Both the position numbers and the translations under genes were made by a program. Below, piece by piece: positions 25,327-34,985 of a stretch of DNA of 49,120 nucleotides; positions within the stretch are counted from its first letter, which is position 1, and the number at the start of each line of letters is the position of its first letter. Source of the stretch: Bacteroidales bacterium. GTDB lineage: Bacteria; Bacteroidota; Bacteroidia; Bacteroidales; Prolixibacteraceae. The stretch spans positions 1 to 49,120 of the forward strand of contig JAATGF010000032.1 of assembly GCA_015654795.1 (NCBI GenBank). The letters are read 5' to 3'. A model generated the notes under the pieces. The model ran no database searches. It saw nothing but the letters and a program-made list of their open reading frames with translations, and had not been told where the DNA came from.

Positions 25327-26988
25327 TCATTTGGTTAATGATGGAACTTTGTATTTATTTAGATCAGAATTGGCTAATTCATTGATATTAAGAAAGCCAA
25401 GTTTAGTGATGTTCTCCATCTTTTTCCACTCTATTTTCGCAACCTCATCCGAAGGCCTATGATAATCAGGATGCATTGCTGCCATAAAACTGATCACAGG
25501 GACATTTTTTTCGGCAAAAGAAGCATAATCACTTCCACCCATTGGCCTTTCGGATCCTGTATATTTAACATCAAGATCCAAACCATATTCTTTTATATGC
25601 TTTTGCGATAACTCCTGAAAACCATTATAAATTTTTGTGTACTCAATTCCACACTTATTTCCAACTGTATCTTTCACCGAACTACGTCCAATCATATCAA
25701 AGTTCAGATTCAGAGCAATCCGATATATTCCGGGAAAATTTTTCACAAAATATTCCGAACCAAGCATTCCTTTCTCTTCCGCTGTCCAGGCAGCAATGAT
25801 AATTGTTTTCTCAGGTTTCTTCCCTGTTGCCTTTAACGCCCTTGCAATCGACATTACGCCTACAGTTCCCGAACCGTTATCGTCGGCTCCATTATAAATA
25901 TAGCCGTTATATTTCCCCAGGTGATCATAATGGGCTCCTACAATAATAAACTCGTCCTTGTTAACGCCTTCAATTATTCCCAATATATTTCGAACCGTCA
26001 TTAATTCGCTTTCAACACCCGATTTTAATCCAATTCTTACTCCGTTAATTTCCTTTGAGGCGGATTTAAGATTATTCTTTGCATCTTGTTCAAAACTAAA
26101 GATATCGATATTTATTAAGGCTGTAAGTTCATTCTGTAAACGAGCTGAAATACGAATAACGGGTAACGATTTTTGTAGTGAGTCGGTCGCAAGAACAGCT
26201 TTTTTATCGTAATATTTCTGGGGTGCCGTTTCTGACTCAGTTCCATCACTCTCGTATCTAAATGGCAAATTACGTGCTATCCCTAAATCCTTGCTGGAAT
26301 AGGTTGTTAAGTTGATAACGCCAATCGCTCCTGCCTTGATGGCCCATTTATCTTTGTCGCTCCAGAGATTTGAGAATTTCAGCTTTTTATAGGAACTCGA
26401 AGTTGTATCACGAAAACCTGGGTAACCATCAAACCTGAGAATTATTTTACCTTTAACATTAATCTTTGCAAAATCGCTATATCTTAAAGAATCATTTTCG
26501 ACACCATAACCTACAAAAACAACGGGAGCATCAATCTCCGTATCTGTCTCAATTCCAATAACGTTATAGTCTATTCCATATTCAAAATTCTTTGCCAAAC
26601 GAGCTCCATTCATCTCCTGAATAAGACTAAATGATTGTTTGTCAGACATTTTATACTTTATGATATTGAATTTTTGAAAATAGGAAGGTTTAGCTTCAGG
26701 CATCACTCCACGCTGCCCCGCAAGTGGAAAAGTATATTCCATATCGCCACAAGGCTCTATACCAAATATCTGGAACATTGATGCAATATAATCACCGGCC
26801 ATGAAACCTCCTTTTGTTTCCGATTCACGTCCCTCCATCCAATCGGATGCCAAAAAATTCAGCTGAGCTTTTAGCGATGATTCATTGATCGTATTTAATG
26901 CTTCATCTACGGATTGCGCATGTACACTTAGGCTTCCCAGCAAAAGAGAAAAAAAAGTCAACTGCACAAATAAAGTTTTAATTTTCAT
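25327..26988 (-). CDS. M28 family zinc peptidase with PA domain
   Basis: An exported aminopeptidase-like enzyme of 553 residues from the chosen start. The frame opens 28 codons earlier, but the ATG at 26988 gives a proper signal peptide (MKIKTLFVQLTFFSLLLGS, cut after HAQ). A protease-associated insert lies around 145-290 (VVFVGYGVENDSLRYSDF, KGKIILRFDG). The M28 dizinc core shows VGAHYDHLG, NGADDNGSGT, TAEEKGMLGSEY, LNFDMIGRS and HRPSDEV, which together hold the expected His/Asp/Glu/Asp/His ligands. Probably periplasmic or surface-bound peptide scavenging. Confidence 0.92.
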   Translation of the reverse strand: MKIKTLFVQLTFFSLLLGSLSVHAQSVDEALNTINESSLKAQLNFLASDWMEGRESETKGGFMAGDYIASMFQIFGIEPCGDMEYTFPLAGQRGVMPEAKPSYFQKFNIIKYKMSDKQSFSLIQEMNGARLAKNFEYGIDYNVIGIETDTEIDAPVVFVGYGVENDSLRYSDFAKINVKGKIILRFDGYPGFRDTTSSSYKKLKFSNLWSDKDKWAIKAGAIGVINLTTYSSKDLGIARNLPFRYESDGTESETAPQKYYDKKAVLATDSLQKSLPVIRISARLQNELTALINIDIFSFEQDAKNNLKSASKEINGVRIGLKSGVESELMTVRNILGIIEGVNKDEFIIVGAHYDHLGKYNGYIYNGADDNGSGTVGVMSIARALKATGKKPEKTIIIAAWTAEEKGMLGSEYFVKNFPGIYRIALNLNFDMIGRSSVKDTVGNKCGIEYTKIYNGFQELSQKHIKEYGLDLDVKYTGSERPMGGSDYASFAEKNVPVISFMAAMHPDYHRPSDEVAKIEWKKMENITKLGFLNINELANSDLNKYKVPSLTK

Positions 26989-27087
26989 GAATGACATATT
27001 AGCAAGATAACAACTCTTTGATAATGTTGCAAAATAAACTGCTAACCTATAATTAATTTTGAACATCAACAAGTCTGGATGAAACGT

Positions 27088-28332
27088 TTATTCAGTCGCA
27101 GCGATTTTTTTTAACCGTTGTAAAAGTGTTGGATGCGAATAATGAAAAAACACATATGCAGGATGTGGTGTCAGATTACTTAGGTTGTTGATTGACAATT
27201 TTTTCAGTGCAGAAGCAAGATATTTGCCATCGTACTGTTCAGCGGCGAATCTATCGGCTTGGTATTCATGCATTCTCGAACTGTAATTCATCCCCAAACC
27301 AATTAACATAGAAAGCGGAGAATAAAGAATCCCAAACGAGATAATCGCTAACTGGAAACTTGGCACTTCCGATCCAAGCACCTTAGTAAATGCCGGATAA
27401 CTACTCACCAATGAAAATATATAGAGCATAACAGCAGTAGAAAGCAGCGAAGAGAGCAACCCAAAATAAACGTGATGCTTCTTATAATGACCTATTTCAT
27501 GCGCTAAAACAGCCACAATTTCTTCCGTTTCCAATTCACTGATCAAAGTATCGTACAACACAATCCTTTTTTTTCTCCCCAATCCGGCGAAATAGGCATT
27601 TGCTTTAGTCGACCGCTTGGATCCATCGATTACATAAACATTGTCAAGAATAAAACCTGCTTTAATACTGAAATCACTGATCGCATTTTTGAGATCTCCG
27701 TCAGCCAGCGGAGTTTGTTTATTAAAAAGTGGCACAATAACACTCGAATAAAACATTACCATAACACTCGAAAAAACGGCAATCACAATTAGAGAATACA
27801 GCCAAAACAAAGTACCCGCAATAAGGTAGATCCAAATGATAAGACAAAGTATTAAACCTCCAATGAATGAAGATATTATCAGACCTTTAATCTTGTCAAA
27901 AAAGAAGATGCGCTGAGTTGTTTTATTAAATCCAAATTTCGCTTCAATAATAAAAGTATCGTACCATGAAAAAGGCAACGAGAAAATTTCTGAAACAAGA
28001 CCTAAAACTGCGAAAAATAAGAGCGCTACATAAATGGGATTACACACGCGCAACCGAATAATTCCGTCGAGCCAACCAAAACCACCGACAGCGAAGATTA
28101 CCACAACAGCAATAAATCCAAGAGATTCGGTCACCAGGGTAAATTGATATGTTGCTTTTTGGTATTCCTGCGATTTTTGGTATTTCTCTTCATTATAAAT
28201 TCCAACAAGCTCCGGAGGAAGCTCTTTTGACCAACTTTTAGTGTTTAAATAATCAAGCCATCGTTCAAAAATAAAATCGGCAATAAGGACGATAAGAATA
28301 GAATAATAAAGAAATGCGACCATTAAGTTCAT
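27088..28332 (-). CDS. M48 family membrane zinc peptidase (Ste24-like)
   Basis: A 414-residue integral membrane protease of the CAAX prenyl protease 1 (Ste24) type. Several helices occupy about 5-20, 65-85, 100-120, 150-200 and 290-350. The zinc motif HEIGH is at 278-282, and the third ligand Glu lies in the EYQADRFAA segment near 360. Known roles of the family are the cleavage and quality control of membrane proteins. An alternative start is the ATG at 28323. It is 18 bp after the first DUF6340 gene and 99 bp before the M28 gene, so these are probably cotranscribed. Confidence 0.93.
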   Translation of the reverse strand: MNLMVAFLYYSILIVLIADFIFERWLDYLNTKSWSKELPPELVGIYNEEKYQKSQEYQKATYQFTLVTESLGFIAVVVIFAVGGFGWLDGIIRLRVCNPIYVALLFFAVLGLVSEIFSLPFSWYDTFIIEAKFGFNKTTQRIFFFDKIKGLIISSFIGGLILCLIIWIYLIAGTLFWLYSLIVIAVFSSVMVMFYSSVIVPLFNKQTPLADGDLKNAISDFSIKAGFILDNVYVIDGSKRSTKANAYFAGLGRKKRIVLYDTLISELETEEIVAVLAHEIGHYKKHHVYFGLLSSLLSTAVMLYIFSLVSSYPAFTKVLGSEVPSFQLAIISFGILYSPLSMLIGLGMNYSSRMHEYQADRFAAEQYDGKYLASALKKLSINNLSNLTPHPAYVFFHYSHPTLLQRLKKIAATE

Positions 28333-28350
28333 TTAAAAATGCAAAAATAA

Positions 28351-29397
28351 TCAGGGACGGTTGTTTTTCAGGAGTGAATTAAATTGAGCTGCTTTTAGTT
28401 TCCTTTGATAAAGAATTGCGGCATAGTCTCTGGCAATCTTACCTGTTTCCCCGCTTTTAAGCAGTGTTACTGATTTTTCCGACCAAATATTTGCCTGATC
28501 AGGATCACCTAACATCTCCTGTGCAACAGCATAGTCCAAAGCAGCTACTCCGGCAACTCTTTTTTGAGGGCTGTTCAAATATTTTTCCCAAATATGTGCT
28601 GCTCCTTTCCATTTATTTTTTTCTGCATAGGACAAAGCATTTTCCCAGTCAGGACCATTCAAACCTACAATAACTCTTGATGATTCAGCCCAGTAAGGAA
28701 CGATTCTTTTACTGTAATTTTTTGCGGCCACACCACATGCAACAGAAATAGCCTCTTTTCGTCCAGGAAGTTTAAACTTTAAGTCATTCTTATTGGGATT
28801 GTATTCATTCCATCTGATCACCTCCGAATGAGTAAACCGATCAAGCGGACCATCACTTCCGGGAGTGTAAACCGACCAGATAGCAGTAACTTTCACATTC
28901 GCTTCAGCCTGAATCTCACGTCCTGAGGAACCATTATGACGGCTGTAAAAAAAGCTTAACATCTCACGCGAGATCACAGCATCTGTTTCACTTTCAGCAC
29001 AAAGTGATTGAATGAAACCTGTAGAAAGCGGCAACTCCTTATTACCAATATGTGGCTTGATAGCATTAAATGGATAAACATAAACCTCGTCAAAGCGTCC
29101 CGATTCGAGCAAAGCCTTTCTTAAGCTATCCATTGTTTTAGTTACTGCAATGCTATCAATCACCAAATTTTCTGCCCTTGACCCTTTTCTAAGGCGAAAA
29201 TCAGCGTTATAATATCTGGCCAAAGTATCCGCCGAAAATTTAAAATTACGGGAGATTAATGCCACTTTTCGAATTGATGATGGCAAATTTACCTTCCCCG
29301 GTTCCAGCTGATCAATAGGAACACTTTGAGTCATGATGCAAGAGGATAAAATCAATCCTGCAAATAAAATCCATAGGTAATTGTTAAATATTTTCAT
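28351..29397 (-). CDS. DUF6340 family lipoprotein (copy 1)
   Basis: A 348-residue lipoprotein. The signal ends in a lipobox LILSSC (Cys near 20). The mature part matches a Bacteroidota family named DUF6340: IRKVALISRNFKFSADTLA near the start, LRKALLESGRFDEVYVYP, and a C-terminal TPR-like half with WENALSYAEKNKWKGAAHIWEKYL and AALDYAVAQEMLGDPDQA. Function unknown; the build suggests an outer-membrane assembly or signalling factor. It is followed by the M48 peptidase and preceded by a paralogue. Confidence 0.82.
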   Translation of the reverse strand: MKIFNNYLWILFAGLILSSCIMTQSVPIDQLEPGKVNLPSSIRKVALISRNFKFSADTLARYYNADFRLRKGSRAENLVIDSIAVTKTMDSLRKALLESGRFDEVYVYPFNAIKPHIGNKELPLSTGFIQSLCAESETDAVISREMLSFFYSRHNGSSGREIQAEANVKVTAIWSVYTPGSDGPLDRFTHSEVIRWNEYNPNKNDLKFKLPGRKEAISVACGVAAKNYSKRIVPYWAESSRVIVGLNGPDWENALSYAEKNKWKGAAHIWEKYLNSPQKRVAGVAALDYAVAQEMLGDPDQANIWSEKSVTLLKSGETGKIARDYAAILYQRKLKAAQFNSLLKNNRP

Positions 29398-29478
29398 GAC
29401 AAGATTGTTTTGTTATTTGTCCGCAAATAAAAACTCTTCCGCTCAATTATTTAACAAGAACAATGCCAGAATCCAGCT

Positions 29479-30567
29479 TTAAAATTGTTTTTTATTCTCT
29501 TGTTGCTGCGCTTTCCTTTTAATATCAAGTGTTTTGACGTATACTTCTGCTGCTTTGGAATACCTGGTTTTAAATGATTTTAGTCCCCATTCAATTGCAA
29601 GATCCAGATCATCATTCATTTCAGCGGCAACTGCAAGATTGTATTCAACTTTGCTTCTGATTAATTTTGAGTCTATATTTGCATATTTAGCCCAAATTAT
29701 AGCAGCTTCGTCCCACTTATTTTCTTTAATTAATGTCACTGCAGCATCGATCTCATTTTTTCCTGTCAGGTAGTAATAACGCGTTTGATTTACCCATTTA
29801 GGACTTATATATTCAGACATCTTCAAACCCGCTGCAATTCCGCCACCTATTAATGCCTCTTTTGTTGGTGGCATTTGTAAATATGCATCTTCCAAAGCTA
29901 AACTACCGGCATTCCAGAATATCGAATCTCCTACCTGAAACCGAATCACCGGTTTAAGGTCATGAGGTCTGTAAAGCCTCCATTCCGAAAAGTAAGCAAT
30001 ATCAGTAGCAGCGCTAATTTCTTTGTCATAATAGGGGCCTGCGTTTGTCATTAAATAGTATTTTGTTTTTAGCCGTTCGGCGAAGCTTTCAAGTACTAAA
30101 ACGCCATCCACTTTAAAATCTGCACAAATATCATTTACAAAACTAATATTTAGTGGTTTAACAATTTCGTCACTATCTGTTCTTACTATATTTCGTTCTT
30201 TGGGAACAACCACATCGAATCTCCCGGATTCAAAAAGTGCCCCGGCAGCAATCTGAATAGCTGTGTCGGCTGCAATACTATCCTGAAAAACAGAATCCAG
30301 CAACATTTTGTGGTGCACTAAAATCTTCTCCAGCGAATCAATTTTAATATTGGTGAACCGATCTGTCATACTTCGATTGAGCAATGCCAGACTTTGAATA
30401 TCCTCATCGATAGGATATTCCGGCTGAACAGCCACTTCAATTCCGATATTTTTAAGTGATGAGCAGGAGAAAATTAACAAAACGGTCAGAACGTAAAGTA
30501 TCTCTTTAACACACAAATACCGTATTTTAAATAAACAATGCAAAATCTTCATAGGTATTAGTTTCAT
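29479..30567 (-). CDS. DUF6340 family lipoprotein (copy 2)
   Basis: A 362-residue paralogue of the downstream gene. A hydrophobic signal ends in LLIFSC, a lipobox. Shared landmarks are an early segment on TDRFTNIK.DSLEKI, AAGALFESGRFDVVVP (compare LLESGRFDEVYVYP), a W-R-L-Y-R-P strand, and the TPR-like end with AVTLIKENKWDEAAIIWAKY and VEYNLAVAAEMNDDLDLA. The start may be the ATG six codons in. It ends Gln/Lys-rich (RKAQQQENKKQF). It probably arose by tandem duplication; 81 bp separate the copies. Confidence 0.8.
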   Translation of the reverse strand: MKLIPMKILHCLFKIRYLCVKEILYVLTVLLIFSCSSLKNIGIEVAVQPEYPIDEDIQSLALLNRSMTDRFTNIKIDSLEKILVHHKMLLDSVFQDSIAADTAIQIAAGALFESGRFDVVVPKERNIVRTDSDEIVKPLNISFVNDICADFKVDGVLVLESFAERLKTKYYLMTNAGPYYDKEISAATDIAYFSEWRLYRPHDLKPVIRFQVGDSIFWNAGSLALEDAYLQMPPTKEALIGGGIAAGLKMSEYISPKWVNQTRYYYLTGKNEIDAAVTLIKENKWDEAAIIWAKYANIDSKLIRSKVEYNLAVAAEMNDDLDLAIEWGLKSFKTRYSKAAEVYVKTLDIKRKAQQQENKKQF

Positions 30568-30843
30568 AAAAATAATATGAACTTCAATTCGTTTACAAAT
30601 AAACTAATTTCTCCCATATCAGAACATGAATTTGTGACAAAATATATACCAATTATTTCCTTACAGGAGATTTTGTTAATCGGAAATCAGACAAACGATA
30701 CAACATTTAAATCAGCCAAATGTTTTGGCCGTAAAGGTTAGAAACCATGTTGCATTTGTAAATACTGAACCGGAATCCCGCCAATACTGCAATTAAGTAT
30801 TATGTAAATATGTTTGATCAGACGTGTACCGAACATGCATTTT

Positions 30844-31977
30844 TCAGTTACCTTTTGGGTGAAAAATAAGCATCGGGATTCTAAGCCGGAATAATAATTC
30901 CTTCGTCAAACTTGGCTTAAATAAAGAGGTAATAATATTTCGCTTGCGAGATGTAACCGCAATGATGTCAATTTCTTTATCTGTAATATAATCTTCAATT
31001 CCACGTGCCAGATTCTTATTTACTATCAGATCAAAATCCATCTCAACCGGACCTACATCTCCGACATATTTCTCTTTAAAATGGGCTAAATCATAATTAA
31101 GAAACAGATTATCGGATGTTTCATCAATGTGCACTATGCTAATATGTGTTTCAAGAGGCTTGGCAATCTCGATTAATTTCCAGATCGCCATTCCATCCGA
31201 TTTATCAAAATTTGTTGCATACATTAATCTTTTGAACACGGAGATTTTGTAGGATGCCTGTCCCGGAATAGCCAAAACCGGGATGCCCGATTTGTTAATA
31301 ATCTCTGTCATAAAGCTCCCAAACCAATTTTCGGATGAATCTTTTCCACGAATACCAACAACCATCATGTCAAAATGACCAGATTTGGCAAAATCGAGAA
31401 TTGCCTCCTCTGCGATTCCTCCGATGATTTCGGTTTTTATTTTAACAGATGATAATTCCTTATCAACCATATAGATGTCCAGCTTTTTCCTGAATTCCTT
31501 CATCAATTCTTCGGAACTTTGAATAATTTCGCTCAATGTTTCAGTTACGTTGGCCGGAAAAGAGTAAAAATGATCGTAAGAGATAGGGTTCGTAATAGGA
31601 TTAAAATACACATGAATCAAAGTGATTTCAGCACCTTTCTGTTTTGCAACATGCGCAGCATAACAGGCTGCATTAAGTGAATAAGAGGAAAAATCTACAG
31701 GAACGAGTATTTTATTAATAAATTGATTACCAATGTCCGTAGATTCAGTTTTAGGTTTTGCATGGATATCGAAATTCCCGATTACTTCCAAAGCTTTCGA
31801 AACATCTTCTTCGCAGACCTGCAATTCAAACTGCCCTTCAAATTGTGCCGCAGCTTCAACGCTTATTCCATGATCCAAAACAGAACTCTCGATACCTGCA
31901 GAATCGAGCCATCCTTTCATCATACTTGCCTGATTAATATGCTCTAAAGTAGCTACAGTAATTAATTTATTTGACAT
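30844..31977 (-). CDS. DUF2007 plus two universal stress domains, fused
   Basis: A 377-residue cytoplasmic protein with three parts. Residues 1-70 look like the DUF2007 signal-transducing domain (TVATLEHINQASMMKGWLDS, LQVCEEDVSKALEVIG). Residues about 85-235 form a first USP domain (KILVPVDFSSYSLNAACYAA ... MMVVGIRGKDSSENWFGS, a variant of the G-x2-G-x9-G ATP-binding motif). Residues about 245-375 form a second USP domain (KRLMYATNFDKSDG ... IIAVTSRKRN). The second domain lacks the glycine-rich motif and probably does not bind ATP. Tandem USP proteins are common; the DUF2007 fusion is less so. Confidence 0.88.
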   Translation of the reverse strand: MSNKLITVATLEHINQASMMKGWLDSAGIESSVLDHGISVEAAAQFEGQFELQVCEEDVSKALEVIGNFDIHAKPKTESTDIGNQFINKILVPVDFSSYSLNAACYAAHVAKQKGAEITLIHVYFNPITNPISYDHFYSFPANVTETLSEIIQSSEELMKEFRKKLDIYMVDKELSSVKIKTEIIGGIAEEAILDFAKSGHFDMMVVGIRGKDSSENWFGSFMTEIINKSGIPVLAIPGQASYKISVFKRLMYATNFDKSDGMAIWKLIEIAKPLETHISIVHIDETSDNLFLNYDLAHFKEKYVGDVGPVEMDFDLIVNKNLARGIEDYITDKEIDIIAVTSRKRNIITSLFKPSLTKELLFRLRIPMLIFHPKGN

Positions 31978-32105
31978 GATTTTAGTTTTTAACAGTTAAA
32001 TTTACACTTGAACTCTTTAAAAAAGAATAATCATATTACATGCAGATTAAAAACGCTGAAGTCACCCCATAAATATAGAACAAAATACTGAATTTTCAAA
32101 ACAAA

Positions 32106-33557
32106 TTAATATTGAGCTATTACCTCTAAAAGAAGTCTCCAGAACTTATCAACCGTTTGGATATTGATCTTCTCATCAGGTGAATGGACACCGCGTAAAG
32201 TTGGGCCAAAAGAAATCATATCAAGCCCCGGAAACTTTTCAAGAAATAAACCACATTCAAGTCCGGCATGAATAGATCGGACAATCGGTTCAGTCTCAAA
32301 AAGTTTGATATAAGACGTACGTGTGATATTTAGTAATTCCGAAGAGGGATTCGGAACCCATCCAGGGTACCCTTCGCCATGACGCACATCCGCATCAATC
32401 ATCTTAAAAACAGACTCTACCATATAAGCAGCATCCAATTTCCCGCTTTCCAGATCGCTTCGTTGACTTGTGGTAATTTCGATTGTATTTCCCGCCTTAA
32501 ACTTCACCGATGCGAGGTTGGTTGACGTTTCGACCAATCCCGGCATTCGCGTACTCATCGCTAAAATCCCGTGAGGACAAGCGTACAAAGCATTGATCAA
32601 CCGACTTTGGCTCAAACGGTCAATCACAAATTGCGGTTGTTCCGTACTTTCGAGCAACAGCCTTATATTCGGTTCGTTAAGTAACATCTCTGTCTCAATC
32701 GTTGACCTGAAAATATTAAAGTCAACAGTAATCAGCTCTTTAATCGGGAGTGGAATCAAAATAGTCGCAAAAGCTTCGCGCGCAATTGCATTTCGAAGGT
32801 TACCTCCATTTAAATCTGCAATATAGATTTCATAATTCTGAGTTAATTGCCACAAGAAACGATTTAAAACTTTAATGGCATTCCCCCTGTTTTTGTTGAT
32901 ATCATCACCTGAATGCCCGCCAAGAAAACCATTTACGGCAATACGAACCGGGAAAAAGCCTTCAGGAACCGTAATTGCCTCATAATGAATAGTAGCAACT
33001 GTATCTATTCCACCGGCACACCCAATAAACAGTTCTCCTTCATCCTCCGAATCAAGATTAACAAGTCCTTCACCACTAAAAAAACCGGGTTCAAGGGCAT
33101 TGGCTCCCGTCAGTCCGGTCTCCTCATCAACAGTGAATAAGCACTCAACAGGTCCATGTTTCAGATCACTGGAGGACAAAATTGCCAACTGAGCAGCTAT
33201 TCCGATTCCACAATCAGCACCGAGCGTTGTTCCCTCAGCAGTGACCCATTCTCCGTCAATATAAGGCTTAATCGGATCGGTATCAAAATTGTGAACAGTG
33301 CCCGAATTTTTTTCGCAAACCATATCAAGATGCGACTGCAGAACTAAAGTTCGGCGGTTTTCCATACCTTTTGATGCCGACTTACTAATCAACACATTAC
33401 CAATTGAATCTTTTTTTACCGGCAAATTATGTTCCCGCGCAAAATCCATTAAAAAGCCAATTATTTTCTCTTCATGTTTTGAAGGACGTGGTATCTGACA
33501 AATATTTTCGAAATAACTCCAAACCGAAGCGGGGGTTAATCCTTTTAAATTATTCAT
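32106..33557 (-). CDS. pepD: Aminoacyl-histidine dipeptidase (M20C, PepD)
   Basis: A 483-residue dizinc dipeptidase that splits Xaa-His and other dipeptides in the cytoplasm. Ligands and catalytic residues are visible: His76 and Asp78 in QSHLDMV, Asp115 in TLGADCGIG, Glu145/Glu146 in VDEETGLTGA, Asp169 in NLDSEDEGELFIGCAGG, and the late His in LRGVHSPDEKI near 462. The lid domain with GGHSGDDINKNRGNAI is intact. It stands alone, divergent from the DUF2490 gene. Confidence 0.95.
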   Translation of the reverse strand: MNNLKGLTPASVWSYFENICQIPRPSKHEEKIIGFLMDFAREHNLPVKKDSIGNVLISKSASKGMENRRTLVLQSHLDMVCEKNSGTVHNFDTDPIKPYIDGEWVTAEGTTLGADCGIGIAAQLAILSSSDLKHGPVECLFTVDEETGLTGANALEPGFFSGEGLVNLDSEDEGELFIGCAGGIDTVATIHYEAITVPEGFFPVRIAVNGFLGGHSGDDINKNRGNAIKVLNRFLWQLTQNYEIYIADLNGGNLRNAIAREAFATILIPLPIKELITVDFNIFRSTIETEMLLNEPNIRLLLESTEQPQFVIDRLSQSRLINALYACPHGILAMSTRMPGLVETSTNLASVKFKAGNTIEITTSQRSDLESGKLDAAYMVESVFKMIDADVRHGEGYPGWVPNPSSELLNITRTSYIKLFETEPIVRSIHAGLECGLFLEKFPGLDMISFGPTLRGVHSPDEKINIQTVDKFWRLLLEVIAQY

Positions 33558-33759
33558 ACTTACAATATTATTTAACTGAATTACAACACTTTAAAAACTT
33601 CAAATCCTTGATAGACCTTTTTACTAAAAGTATCATTTTTTTTCAAAATATATAAGAGATAAAAAATACCCGTTTCATTAAGGTTTCGTCCCGCTCCCGG
33701 CAATTTATAATTTGACGATAAATAACAGTAGACCAATCGTCATCATAAGATAAAAGTGT

Positions 33760-33767
33760 TATGTTTG
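33760..33767 (+). promoter_or_regulatory. -7 box of the DUF2490 gene
   Basis: TATGTTTG matches TAnnTTTG. It overlaps an upstream in-frame ATG (33761), which therefore cannot be the start if this box is used; the ATG at 33785 is chosen instead. Confidence 0.5.
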
Positions 33768-33784
33768 CAAATTACTTAACTAAC

Positions 33785-34501
33785 ATGAATTTTATCAGAC
33801 GACTATTTGCCGCCATCTTAATAACTACCATTATTACAGGAGTTTACACTTCATGCCATGCGCAGACAGATCAAAGTTTAGGAAATTGGAATTCGATTCT
33901 CCTTAAAGGGAAAATCTCGCCAAAGTGGGTATTTTTTGGTGAAGGCCATATCCGTAGCTGTAATTACGATTTTAAATACGATTATTTTGAAATTAAATCG
34001 GCAATAGGTTATTCCGTCACCAGAAATTTTGTGAGTTTTCTTGGTGCCGGATTTTTCAACACCTATGAGCCAGAAGGGTTTTTTCAAACACCTGCTCTGC
34101 AAAAAGAGTTCAGAACCTGGCTTGAATTAAATCTGAAACAGACTTTTAAACGATTTAATTTCGAACACAGAAGCCGTCTGGAACAACGTTTTATCGATAA
34201 TAGATATAAAAACCAGCTAAAATACCGTCTGGGTTTGCTGCTTCCCATCAATAAGGCAGAATTAGTCCGGAGTAGCATCTATCTATCTGTAAATGATGAA
34301 CTTTTTATTCCACAATATGGTCCATTCGTTGAGCTGAATCGCTTTTACTTTGGCGCAGGATATAAAATGAATGAAAAAGCGGCACTGCAGTTCGGGTGTG
34401 TAAATGATACTGATTACAAATCAAAAGGTCATCCTGTTAAAAATTACCTGCAAGTCTTGCTGATATACGACTTTACAAACTTATTCAAAAAACACACCTG
34501 A
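33785..34501 (+). CDS. DUF2490 outer-membrane beta-barrel protein
   Basis: A 238-residue exported barrel protein. Signal peptide MNFIRRLFAAILITTII, probably cut after CHAQ. DUF2490 features follow: LGNWNSILLKGKISPKWVFF at the start, then alternating strands with FEHRSRLEQRFIDNRYKNQL RYRLG-type charged turns, NDELFIPQYGPFVELNRFYF, and the last strand YLQVLLIYDF. Members are outer-membrane proteins of unknown role. The start is set by the -7 box at 33760-33767. Confidence 0.85.
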   Translation: MNFIRRLFAAILITTIITGVYTSCHAQTDQSLGNWNSILLKGKISPKWVFFGEGHIRSCNYDFKYDYFEIKSAIGYSVTRNFVSFLGAGFFNTYEPEGFFQTPALQKEFRTWLELNLKQTFKRFNFEHRSRLEQRFIDNRYKNQLKYRLGLLLPINKAELVRSSIYLSVNDELFIPQYGPFVELNRFYFGAGYKMNEKAALQFGCVNDTDYKSKGHPVKNYLQVLLIYDFTNLFKKHT

Positions 34502-34583
34502 TTTTATTAAAGAATGCAACTAAGTACCGGCAAGGTAAGATGTTGCATTTCATCTGTGAACAATTTGCTTTTTAATGCTAAGT

Positions 34584-34682
34584 ATGGACCAAACAAGAAT
34601 CAAACAAGAACCAAATAAGAACCAAACATAGAGCAGGCATAGAGCAGACATAGAGCAGGTACGAACCAAATACGAGGGAAAC
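34584..34682 (+). repeat. 11-bp degenerate tandem array (9 units)
   Basis: Nine gap-free 11-bp units: ATGGACCAAAC, AAGAATCAAAC, AAGAACCAAAT, AAGAACCAAAC, three ATAGAGCAG(G/A)(C/T) units, ACGAACCAAAT and ACGAGGGAAAC. Positions 4-5 (GA) and the A-rich ends are conserved; the rest drifts. Confidence 0.85.
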
Positions 34683-34751
34683 CCATCAGAATTGTTTAAT
34701 TTAACCCCATATCGAGTCTTGGTATCAATCGGCTTCTCAAACGACGATTTT

Positions 34752-34812
34752 TAATGACTTTTTTCAATGACGGCGAAGCCAATGACCTTTTCAATGACTA
34801 TTTTAATGACCT
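34752..34812 (-). repeat. GTCATT-rich repeat block (copy 3, inverted)
   Basis: Reverse complement of the block at 39718-39792: on the minus strand it reads TAGGTCATTAAAATAGTCAT, then GAAAAGGTCATTGGCTTCGC and CGTCATTGAAAAAAGTCATT. Confidence 0.75.
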
Positions 34813-34972
34813 AATCGCCTCATCTCCTTATCGCCCCATGACAACATGACATTTTGACTCCCTTTCTTCCCATCGCCCTATCTCCCTTGGATGGTGATAA
34901 AAAATGCTTTTCAGAGGTTGAGATTGTAAAAATAGAAATACGACATTTTATCTTTTTTATTACTTAATTTCT

Positions 34973-34980
34973 TATTTTTG
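34973..34980 (+). promoter_or_regulatory. -7 box of the B12 operon
   Basis: TATTTTTG matches TAnnTTTG and lies directly before the cobalamin riboswitch, so the RNA would start at about 34986. Confidence 0.6.
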
Positions 34981-34985
34981 CACTG

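Larger units (their letters stand above)
34502..34972. other. Repeat-filled intergenic region
   Basis: No gene. Holds the 11-bp array 34584-34682, then an inverted copy of the block found near 39.6-39.8 kb (TTGGTATC near 34721, GACGATTTTTAATGAC, TCTCCTTATCGCCCCAT). The inverted order suggests the two parts of the composite repeat move independently. Confidence 0.6.

Noticed and set aside
32040-32100. Possible 21-bp-repeat site upstream of the USP gene on the minus strand
   Set aside because: One ATGTAATA half-site is present, but its partner at 21 bp and a -7 box at 19 bp are missing.
34584-34682. CRISPR-like array
   Set aside because: The units are 11 bp and contiguous with no spacers, and no cas genes are near.
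34752-34850. Short frame with the same FND-type peptide repeats
   Set aside because: It is the inverted copy of the same non-coding repeat. The peptide similarity follows from DNA repeat copying, not from selection on protein.
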